Shown piece after piece: positions 35,941-47,000 of a DNA stretch of 64,000 bases (its first letter is position 1; each line of letters opens with the position of its first letter). The notes below the pieces were generated by a model, which worked only from the letters and a program-made list of their open reading frames with translations, made no database searches and had not been told where the DNA came from. Source of the stretch: Halisarca cf. caerulea (Eukaryota > Porifera > Demospongiae > Chondrillida > Halisarcidae); assembly GCA_963170055.1 (NCBI GenBank), contig CAUJGJ010000258.1, forward strand, positions 3,638,201 to 3,702,200, written 5' to 3'. A program made the translations under genes and the position numbers.

Positions 35941-38900
35941 TTCTAAGACCAAAATTTGACACTACCCACATGCACATTCCCAGTGCACACGCATGAAGTT
36001 TCTGAAGTGCTGTGGGCGTATTATGTAGTGTTGCATATGGTGGTTCTAATACCAATTTTTTACACTAGCACCACGCACATTCTCAGTGGACACACATGAA
36101 GTTTCTGAACTGCTGTGGGCGTATTTATTTAGTGTTGAGTATGCTGGTGCTAATACCAATATTTGGCAATAGCACCACGCAAATTGTCAGTGGACACACA
36201 TGAAGTTTCTGAATATCTGTGTGTGTATTTGTGTAATGTGGGATATGGTGGTTCTAAGACCAAAATTTGGCACTAGCACCTTGCACATTCCCAGTACACA
36301 CGCATGAAGTTTCTGAAGTGCTGTGGGCATTTTTGTGTAGTGTTGGATATGGTGGTTCTAAGACCAAAATTTGACACTAGCACCATGCACATTCCCAGTG
36401 TACACGCATGAAGTTTCTGAATTTCTGTGGGCGTTTTTGTGTACTATTGGATATGCTGGTGCTAATACAAATATTTGGTATTAGCACCACGCACATTCCT
36501 AGTGGAAGCACATTAAGTTTCTCTACTGCTATGGGTGTACTTGTTTAGTGTGGGATATGGTGGTTCTAAGACCAAAATTTGGTACTAACACCATGCACAT
36601 TCCCTGTGCACACGCATGAAGTTTCTGAAGTGCTGTGGGCGTTTTTGTGTAGTGTTGGATATGGTGGTTCTAAGACCAAAATTTGACACTAGCACCATGC
36701 ACATTCCCAGTGCACATGCATGAAGTTTCTGAAGTGCTGTGGGCGTATTTCTGTAGTGTTGGATATGGTGGTTCTAAGACCAATATTTTGCACTAGCACC
36801 ACGCACATTCTAAGTGGACACACATGAAGTTTCTGAACTGCTGTGGGCGTATTTGTGTGGTGTTGAGTATCCTGGTGCTAATACAAATATTTGGCACTAG
36901 CACCACGCACATTCTCAGTGGACACAAATGAAGTTTCTGAATATTTGTGGGTGTATTTGTGTAATGTGGGATATGGTTGTTCTAAGACCAAAATTTGGCA
37001 CTAACACCATGCACATTCCCAGTGCACACGCATGAAGTTCCTGAAGTGCTGTGGGCGTTTTTGTGTTGTGTTGGATATGGTGGTTCTAAGACCAATATTT
37101 GGCACTAGCACCATGCACATTTCCAGTGTACACGTATGAAGTTTCTGAAGTACTGTGGGCGTATTTGTGTAGTGTTGGATATGGTGGTTCTAAGACCAAT
37201 ACTTGGCACTAGCACTACGCACATTCTCGGTGGACACACATGAAGTTTCTGAAGTGCTGTGGGCGTATTTGTGTAGTGTTGGATATGGTGGTTCTATATA
37301 AGACCAAAATTATGCACTAGCAACATGCACATTCCCAGTACACGCGCATGACGTTTCTGAAGTGCTATGGGCGTATTTGTGTAGTGTTGGATATGGTGGT
37401 TCTAAGAGCAATATTTTGTACTAGCACCACGCATATTGTCAGTGAATACACATGAAGTTTCTGTAGTAGTGAGGGCGCATTTGTGTAATGTTGAATATCC
37501 TGGTGCTAATACCAATATTTGGTACTAGCACCACGCATATTGTCAGTGGATACACATGAAATTTCTGAAGTGCTGTGGGTGTATTTGTGTACTGTTGGAT
37601 ATGGTGGTTCTAAGACCAATATTTGGCACAAGCACCACGCACATTCCCAGTGCACACGCATGAACTTTCTGAAGTGCTGTTGGCGTTTTTGTGCGGTGTT
37701 GGATATGGTGGTTCTAAGACCAAAATTTGGTACTAGCACCATGCACATTCGCAGTGCACACGCATGAAGTTTCTGAAGTGCTCTAGGCGTTTTTGTGTAC
37801 AATTGGACATGTTGGTGCTAATACAGATATTTGGTATTAGCACCACGCACATTCCTAGTGGAAGCACATTAAGTTTCTGAACTGCTGTGGGTGTACTTGT
37901 ATAGTGTTGGATATGGTGGTTCTAAGACCAAAATTTGGCACTAGCACCTTGCACATTCCCAGTGCACACGCATGACGTTTCTGAAGTGCTATGGGCGTTT
38001 TTGTGTAGTGTTGGATATGGTGGTTCTAAAACCAATATTTGCCAATAGCACCATGCTCATTCTCAGTGGACACACATGAAGTTTCTGAAGTGCTGTGGGC
38101 GTATTTGTGTAGTGTTGGATATGGTGGTTCTATATAAGACCAAAATTATGCACTAGCAACATGCACATTCCCAGTGCACACGCATGACGTTTCTGAAGTG
38201 CTATGGGCGTATTTGTGTAGTGTTGGATATGGTGGTTCTAAGAGCAATATTTTGTACTAGCACCACGCATATTGTCAGTGGATACACATGAAGTTTCTGT
38301 AGTGCTGAGGGCGCATTTGTGTAGTGTTGAATATCCTGGTGCTAATACCAATATTTGGTACTAGCACCACGCATATTGTCAGTGGATACACATGAAATTT
38401 CTGAAGTGCTGTGGGTGTATTTGTGTACTTTTGGATATGGTGGTTCTAAGACCAATATTTGGCACAAGCACCACGCACATTCCCAGTGCACACGCATGAA
38501 CTTTCTGAAGTGCTGTTGGCGTTTTTGTGCGGTGTTGGATATGGTGGTTCTAAGACCAAAATTTGGTACTAGCACCATGCACATTCCCAGTGCACACGCA
38601 TGAAGTTTCTGAAGTGCTCTGGGCGTTTTTGTGTACAATTGGACATGCTGGTGCTAATACAGATATTTGGTATTAGCACCACGCACATTCCTAGTGGAAG
38701 CACATTAAGTTTCTGAACTGCTGTGGGTGTACTTGTATAGTGTTGGATATGGTGGTTCTAAGACCAAAATTTGGTACTAACACCATGCACATTCCCTGTG
38801 CACACTCATGAAGTTTCTGAAGTGCTGTGGGCGTTTTTGTGTAGTGTTGGATATGGTGGTTCTAAGACCAAGATTTGACACTAGCACCATGCACATTCCC

Positions 38901-39320
38901 AGTGCACACGCATGAAGTTTCTGAAGTGCTGTGGGCGTATTTGTGTAGTGTTGGATATGGTGGTTCTAAGACCAAAATTTGACACTACCCACATGCACAT
39001 TCCCAGTGCACACGCGTGAAGTTTCTGAAGTGCTGTGGGCATATTATGTAGCGTTGCATATGGTGGTTCTAATACCAATTTTATACACTAGCACCACGCA
39101 CATTCTCAGTGGACACACATGAAGTTTCTGAACTGCTGTGGGCGTATTTATTTAGTGTTGAGTATGCTGGTGCTAATACCAATATTTGGCAATAGCACCA
39201 CGCAAATTGACAGTGGACACACATGAAGTTTCTGAATATCTGTGTGTGTATTTGTGTAATGTGGGATATGGTGGTTCTAAGACCAAAATTTGGCACTAGC
39301 ACCTTGCACATTCCCAGTGC
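35940..39320. repeat. Duplicated block with ACTACCCACATGC monomer
   Basis: The unusual monomer with GACACTACCCACATGCAC, followed by one lacking bases in its GTATTTGTG segment (TATTATGTAG), occurs at about 35,960-36,060 and again at 38,983-39,083. The sequence after it matches to about 36,295 and 39,315, including CGTATTTATTTAGTGTTGAG and the CACGCAAATTG monomers. The offset is about 3,023 bp, which is 29 monomers plus small indels, including the two 4-bp insertions at 37.3 and 38.1 kb. Confidence 0.75.
37230..38771. repeat. 836-bp (8-monomer) tandem duplication with TATA insertion
   Basis: About 37,230-37,935 recurs at 38,066-38,771. Both copies carry a 4-bp insertion that turns GGTTCTAAGACC into GGTTCTATATAAGACC (GTTCTATATA starts at 37,291 and 38,127). 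The offset of 836 is 8 x 104 plus this 4-bp insertion. The copies also share AAAATTATGCACTAGCAACATG, TTGTGCGGTGTTGG and TTGTGTACAATTGGACATG. The few differences between copies show the duplication is younger than the divergence among its eight monomers. Confidence 0.88.
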
Positions 39321-39688
39321 ACACGCATGACGTTTCTGAAGTGCTATGGGCGTTTTTGTGTAGTGTTGGATATGGTGATTCTAAAACCAATATTTGGCAC
39401 TAGCACCATGCTCATTCTCAGTGGACACACATGAAATTTCTTAACTACTGTGGGCATATTTGTGTAATGTTGGATATGCTGGTGCTAATATCAATATGTG
39501 GCACTAGCACCACGCACATTCCCAGTGGACACACATGAAGTTTCTTAACTACTGTGGGCGTATTTGTGTAATGTTGGATATGCTGGTGCTAATACCAATA
39601 TTTGGCACTAGCACCACGCACATTCCCAGTGGACACACATGACCTTTCTGAAGTGCTGTGGGCGTATTTGTGTAGTGTTGGATATGCT

Positions 39689-39719
39689 GGTGCTAATACC
39701 AATATTTGGCACTAGCACC
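39689..39719. promoter_or_regulatory. 31-bp dyad in the monomer (representative copy)
   Basis: Within one monomer the sequence reads GGTGCTA, ATA, CCAA, TAT, TTGG, CAC, TAGCACC. The outer 7-bp arms and the inner 4-bp arms are perfect reverse complements with symmetric 3-base gaps and a 3-base centre. This gives an exactly centred, two-tier dyad of 31 bp. It recurs every 104 bp through the young layer. In class 2 monomers of the old layer the left arm is GGTTCTA, which no longer pairs fully with TAGCACC. The dyad is seen directly. A role as a protein-binding site, extruded cruciform or hairpin in satellite RNA is inference. Confidence 0.6.
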
Positions 39720-41199
39720 ACGCACATTCCCAGTGGACACACATGAAGTTTCTGAAGTGCTGTGGGCGTATTTGTGTAGTGTTGGATATGCTGGTGCTAA
39801 TACCAATATTTGGCACTAGCACCACGCACATTCCCAGTGGATACAAATGAAACTTCTTAACTACTGTGGGCGTATTTGTGTAATGTTGGATATGCTGGTG
39901 CTAATACCAATATTTGGCACTAGCACCACGCACATTCCCAGTAGACACACATGAAGTTTCTGAAGTGCTGTGGGCGTATTTGTGTAGTGTTGGATATAAT
40001 GGTGCTAATACCAATATTTGGCACTAGCACCACGCACATTCCCAGTGGACACACATGAAGTTTCTTAACTACTATGGGCGTATTTGTGTAGTGGTGGATA
40101 TGCTGGTGCTAATACCAATATTTGGCACTACCACCACACACATTCCCAGTGGACACACATGAAGTTTCTTAACTACTGTGGGCGTATTTGTGTAGTGTTG
40201 GATATGCTGGTGCTAATACCAATATTTGGCACTAGCACCACGCACATTCCAAGTGGACACACATGAAGTTTCTTAACTACTGTGGGCGTATTTGTGTAGT
40301 GTTGGATATGCTGGTGCTAATACCAATATTTGGCACTAGCACCACGCACATTCCCAGTGGACACACATGACCTTTCTGAAGTGCTGTGGGCGTATTTGTG
40401 TAGTGTTACATATGCTGGTGCTAATACTAATATTTGGCACTAGCACCACGCACATTCCCAGTGGACACACATGAAGTTTCTTAACTACTGTGGGCGTATT
40501 TGTGTAGTGTTGGATATGCTGGTGCTAATACCAATATTTGGCACTAGCACCACGCACATTCCCAGTGGAAACACATGAAGTTTCTTAACTACTGTGGGCG
40601 TATTTGTGTAGTGTTGGATATGCTGGTGTTAATACCAATATTTGGAACTAGCACCACGCACATTCCCAGTGGACACACATGACCTTTCTTAATTTCTGTG
40701 GGCGTATTTGTGTACTGTTGGATATGGTGGTGCTAATACCAATATTTAGCACTAGCACCACGCTCATTCCCAGGGTACACACATGACCTTTCTGAAGTGC
40801 TGTGGGCGTATTTGTGTAGTGTTGGATATGGTGGTGCTAATACCAATGTTTAGCACTAGCACCACGCACATTCCCAGGGGACACACATGACCTTTATGAA
40901 GTGCTGTGGGCGTATTTGTGTAGTGTTGGATATGTTGGTGCTAATACCAATATTTGGCACTAGCACCACGCACATTCCCAGTGGACACACATGACCTTTC
41001 TGAAGTGCTGTGGGCGTATTTGTGTAGTGTTGGATATGCTTGTGCTAATACTAATATTTGGCACTAGCACCACGCACATTCCCAGTGGACACACATGACC
41101 TTTCTGAAGTGCTGTGGGCGTATTTGTGTACTGTTGGATATGGTGGTGCTAATACCAATATTCGGCACTAGCACCACGCACATTCCCAGTGGAAACACA

Positions 41200-44100
41200 T
41201 GAAGTTTCTTAACTACTGTGGGCGTATTTGTGTAATGTTGGATATGCTGGTGCTAATACCAATATTTGGCACTAGCACCACGCACATTCCCAGGGGACAC
41301 ACATGACCTTTATGAAGTGCTGTGGGCGTATTTGTGTAGTGTTGGATATGCTGGTGCTAATACTAATATTTGGCACTAGCACCACGCACATTCCCAGTGG
41401 ACACACATGACCTTTCTGAAGTGCTGTGGGCGTATTTGTGTAGTGTTGGATATGCTGGTGCTAATACCAATATTTGGCACTAGCACCACGCACATTCCCA
41501 GTGGACACACATGAAGTTTCTTAACTACTGTGGGCGTATTTGTGTAGTGTTGGATATGCTGGTGCTAATACCAGTATTTGGCACTAGCACCACGCACATT
41601 CCCAGTGGAAACACATGAAGTTTCTTAACTACTGTGGGCGTATTTGTGTAGTGTTGGATATGCTGGTGCTAATACCAATATTTGGCACTAGCACCACGCA
41701 CATTCCCAGTGGACACACATGACCTTTCTTAATTGCTGTGGGCGTATTTGTGTACTGTTGGATATGGTGGTGCTAATACCAATATTTAGCACTAGCACCA
41801 CGCTCATTCCCAGGGTACACACATGACCTTTCTGAAGTGCTGTGGGCGTATTTGTGTAGTGTTGGATATGCTGGTGCTAATACAAATATTTGGCACTAGC
41901 ACCACGCACATTCCCAGTGGAAACACATGAAGTTTCTTAACTACTGTGGGCGTATTTGTGTAATGTTGGATATGCTGGTGCTAATACCAATATTTGGCAC
42001 TAGCACCACGCACATTCCCAGTGGACACACATGAAGTTTCTTAACTACTGTGGGCGTATTTGTGTAGTGTTGGATATGCTGGTGCTAATACCAATATTTG
42101 GCACTAGCACCACGCACATTCCCAGTGGACACACATGAAGTTTCTTAACTACCGTGGGTGTATTTGTGTAGTTTTGGATATGCTGGTGCTAATACCAATA
42201 TTTGGAACTAGCACCACGCACATTCCCAGTGGACACACATGACCTTTCTTATTGCTGTGGGCGTATTTGTGTAGTGTTGGATATGCTGGTGCTAATACCA
42301 ATGTTTAGCTATAGCACCACGCACATTCCCAGGGGACACACATGACCTTTATGAAGTGCTGTGGGCGTATTTGTGTAGTGTTGGATATGTTGGTGCTAAT
42401 ACCAATATTTGGCACTAGCACCACGCACATTCCCAGTGGACACACATGACCTTTCTGAAGTGCTGTGGCCGTATTTGTGTAGTGTTGGATATGCTGGTGC
42501 TAATACCAATATTTGGCACTAGCACCACGCACATTCCCAGTGGACACACATGACCTTTCTGAAGTGCTGTGGGCGTATTTGTGTACTGTTGGATATGGTG
42601 GTGCTAATACCAATATTCGGCACTAGCACCACGCACATTCCCAGTGGAAACACATGAAGTTTCTTAACTACTGTGGGCGTATTTGTGTAATGTTGGATAT
42701 GCTGGTGCTAATACCAATATTAAGCACTAGCACCACGCACATTCCCAGGGGACACACATGACCTTTATGAAGTGCTGTGGGCGTATTTGTGTAGTGTTGG
42801 ATATGCTGGTGCTAATACTAATATTTGGCACTAGCACCACGCACATTCCCAGTGGACACACATGACCTTTCTAAAGTGCTGTGGGCGTATTTGTGTAGTG
42901 TTGGATATGCTGGTGCTAATACCAATATTTGGCACTAGCACCACGCACATTCCCAGTGGACACACATGAAGTTTCTTAACTACTGTGGGCGTATTTGTGT
43001 AGTGTTGGATATGCTGGTGCTAATACCAGTATTTGGCACTAGCACCACGCACATTCCCAGTGGAAACACATGACGTTTCTTAACTACTGTGGGCGTATTT
43101 GTGTAGTGTTGGATATGCTGGTGCTAATACCAATATTTGGAACTAGCACCACGCACATTCCCAGTGGACACACATGACCTTTCTTAATTGCTGTGGGCGT
43201 ATTTGTGTACTGTTGGATATGCTGGTGCTAATACCAATATTTAGCACTAGCACCACGCTCATTCCCAGGGTACACACATGACCTTTCTGAAGTGCTGTGG
43301 GCGTATTTGTGTAGTGTTGGATATGCTGGTGCTAATACAAATATTTGGCACTAGCACCACGCACATTCCCAGGGGACACACATGACCTTTCCGAAGTGCT
43401 GTGGGCGTATTTGTGTAGTGTTGGATATGCTGGTGCTAATACTAATATTTGGCACTAGCACCACGCACATTCCCAGTGGAAACACATGAAGTTTCTTAAC
43501 TACTGTGGGCGTATTTGTGTAATGTTGGATATGCTGGTGCTAATACCAATATTTGGCACTAGCACCACGCACATTCCCAGTGGACACACATGAAGTTTCT
43601 TAACTACTGTGGGCGTATTTGTGTACTGTTGGATATGCTGGTGCTAATACCAATATTTAGCACTAGCACCACGCTCATTCCCAGGGTACACACATGACCT
43701 TTCTGAAGTGCTGTGGGCGTATTTGTGTAGTGTTGGATATGCTGGTGCTAATACAAATATTTGGCACTAGCACCACGCACATTCCCAGTGGAAACACATG
43801 AAGTTTCTTAACTACTGTGGGCGTATTTGTGTAATGTTGGATATGCTGGTGCTAATACCAATATTTGGCACTAGCACCACGCACATTCCCAGTGGACACA
43901 CATTAAGTTTCTTAACTACTGTGGGCGTGTTTGTGTAGTGTTGGATATGCTGGTGCTAATACCAATATTTGGCACTAGCACCACGCACATTCCCAGTGGA
44001 CACACATGAAGTTTCTTAACTACCGTGGGTGTATTTGTGTAGTTTTGGATATGCTGGTGCTAATACCAATATTTGGAACTAGCACCACGCACATTCCCAG

Positions 44101-47000
44101 TGGACACACATGACCTTTCTTATTGCTGTGGGCGTATTTGTGTAGTGTTGGATATGGTGGTGCTAATACCAATGTTTAGCACTAGCACCACGCACATTCC
44201 CAGGGGACACACATGACCTTTATGAAGTGCTGTGGGCGTATTTGTGTAGTGTTGGATATGTTGGTGCTAATACCAATATTTGGCACTAGCACCACGCACA
44301 TTCCCAGTGGACACACATGACCTTTCTGAAGTGCTGTGGGCGTATTTGTGTAGTGTTGGATATGCTGGTGCTAATACCAATATTTGGCACTAGCACCACG
44401 CACATTCCCAGTGGACACACATGACCTTTCTGAAGTGCTGTGGGCGTATTTGTGTACTGTTGGATATGGTGGTGCTAATACCAATATTTGGCACTAGCAC
44501 CACGCACATTCCCAGTGGAAACACATGAAGTTTCTTAACTACTGTGGGCGTATTTGTGTAATGTTGGATATGCTGGTGCTAATACCAATATTTGGCACTA
44601 GCACCACGCACATTCCCGGGGGACACACATGACCTTTATGAAGTGCTGTGGGCGTATTTGTGTAGTGTTGGATATGCTGGTGCTAATACTAATATTTGGC
44701 ACTAGCACCACGCACATTCCCAGTGGACACACATGAAGTTTCTTAACTACTGTGGGCGTATTTGTGTAGTGTTGGATATGCTGGTGCTAATACCAGTATT
44801 TGGCACTAGCACCACGCACATTCCCAGTGGAAACACATGAAGTTTCTTAACTACTGTGGGCGTATTTGTGTAGTGTTGGATATGCTGGTGCTAATACCAA
44901 TATTTGGAACTAGCACCACGCACATTCCCAGTGGACACACATGACCTTTCTTAATTGCTGTGGGCGTATTTGTGTACTGTTGGATATGGTGGTGCTAATA
45001 CCAATATTTAGCACTAGCACCACGCTCATTCCCAGGGTACACACATGACCTTTCTGAAGTGCTGTGGGCGTATTTGTGTAGTGTTGGATATGCTGGTGCT
45101 AATACCAATATTTGGCACTAGCACCACGCACATTCCCAGGGGACACACATGACCCTTCCGAAGTGCTGTGGGCGTATTTGTGTAGTGTTGGATATGCTAG
45201 TGCTAATACCAATATTTGGCACTAGCACCACGCACATTCCCAGTGGAAACACATGAATTTTCTTAACTACTGTGGGCGTATTTGTGTAATGTTGGATATG
45301 CTGGTGCTAATACCAATATTTGGCACTAGCACCACGCACATTCCCAGTGGACACACATGAAGTTTCTTAACTACTGTGGGCGTATTTGTGTAGTGTTGGA
45401 TATGCTGGTGCTAATACCAATATTTGGCACTAGCACCACGCACATTCCCAGTGGACACACATGAAGTTTCTTAACTACCGTGGGCGTATTTGTGTAGTTT
45501 TGGATATGCTGGTGCTAATACCAATATTTGGAACTAGCACCACGCACATTCCCAGTGGACACACATGACCTTTCTTATTGCTGTGGGCGTATTTGTATAG
45601 TGTTGGATATGGTGGTGCTAATACCAATATTTAGCACTACCACCACGCACATTCCCAGGGGACACACATGACCTTTATGAAGTGCTGTGGGCGTATTTGT
45701 GTAGTGTTGGATATGTTGGTGCTAATACCAATATTTGCCACTAGCACCACGCACATTCCCAGTGGACACACATGACCTTTCTGAAGTGCTGTGGCCGTAT
45801 TTGTGTAGTGTTGGATATGCTGGTGCTAATACCAATATTTGGCACTAGCACCACGCACATTCCCAGTGGACACACATGACCTTTCTGAAGTGCTGTGGGC
45901 GTATTTGTGTAGTGTTGGATATGCTGGTGCTAATACCAATATTTGGCACTAGCACCACGCACATTCCCAGTGGAAACACATGAAGTTTCTTAACTACTGT
46001 GGGCGTATTTGTGTAATGTTGGATATGCTGGTGCTAATACCAATATTTGGCACTAGCACCACGCACATTCCCAGGGGACACACATGACCTTTATGAAGTG
46101 CTGTGGGCGTATTTGTGTAGTGTTGGATATGCTGGTGCTAATACTAATATTTGGCACTAGCAGCACGCACATTCCCAGTGGACACACATGACCTTTCTGA
46201 AGTGCTGTGGGCGTATTTGTGTAGTGTTGGATATGCTGGTGCTAATACCAATATTTGGCACTAGCACCACGCACATTCCCAGTGGACACACATGAAGTTT
46301 CTTAACTACTGTGGGCGTATTTGTGTAGTGTTGGATATGCTGGTGCTAATACCAGTATTTGGCACTAGCACCACGCACATTCCCAGTGGAAACACATGAA
46401 GTTTCTTAACTACTGTGGGCGTATTTGTGTAGTGTTGGATATGCTGGTGCTAATACCAATATTTGGAACTAGCACCACGCACATTCCCAGTGGACACACA
46501 TGACCTTTCTTAATTGCTGTGGGCGTATTTGTGTACTGTTGGATATGGTGGTGCTAATACCAATATTTAGCACTAGCACCACGCTCATTCCCAGGGTACA
46601 CACATGACCTTTCTGAAGTGCTGTGGGCGTATTTGTGTAGTGTTGGATATGCTGGTGCTAATACCAATATTTGGCACTAGCACCACGCACATTCCCAGGG
46701 GACACACATGACCTTTCTGAAGTGCTGTGGGCGTATTTGTGTAGGGTTGGATATGCTAGTGCTAATACCAATATTTGGCACTAGCACCACGCACATTCCC
46801 AGTGGAAACACATGAAGTTTCTTAACTACTGTGGGCGTATTTGTGTAATGTTGGATATGCTGGTGCTAATACCAATATTTGGCACTAGCACCACGCACAT
46901 TCCCAGTGGACACACATGAAGTTTCTTAACTACTGTGGGCGTATTTGTGTAGTGTTGGATATGCTGGTGCTAATACCAATATTTGGCACTAGCACCACGC
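41200..47000. repeat. Higher-order repeat of 13-18 monomers marked by a 103-bp monomer
   Basis: A fixed series of variants recurs. ACCAGTATTTGG monomers lie at 41,571, 43,026, 44,793 and 46,352. CCAGGGTACACACATG monomers lie at 41,813, 43,268, 43,684, 45,035 and 46,594. A monomer with a one-base deletion (CTTTCTTATTGCTG for CTTTCTTAATTGCTG) lies at 42,248, 44,119 and 45,574. Offsets of 1,455, 1,767 and 1,559 bp equal 14, 17 and 15 monomers minus one base each, so each step contains exactly one 103-bp monomer. Copies differ by gain or loss of whole monomers. Confidence 0.85.

Larger units (their letters stand above)
3931..39420. repeat. 104-bp satellite array, old diverged layer
   Basis: Tandem head-to-tail monomers of 104 bp start inside a TG tract at 3,931 and continue without unique spacers. 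Two main classes are interleaved. Class 1 carries GGTGCTAATACC, ACCACGCACATTCCC and GTGGACACACATG. Class 2 carries GGTTCTAAGACC, ACCATGCACATTCCC and GTGCACACGCATG. Many monomers are mixtures of the two, as expected from gene conversion and unequal exchange. Point differences between neighbours are frequent, and several monomers have deletions (near 4,117, 10,347, 14,690, 15,045, 15,800, 22,280, 34,131, 35,365). One transposon interrupts the array at 31,018. Frames of 60-119 codons occur on both strands because of the repeat. They are not conserved as a reading frame across monomers, since 104 is not a multiple of 3. Confidence 0.95.
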
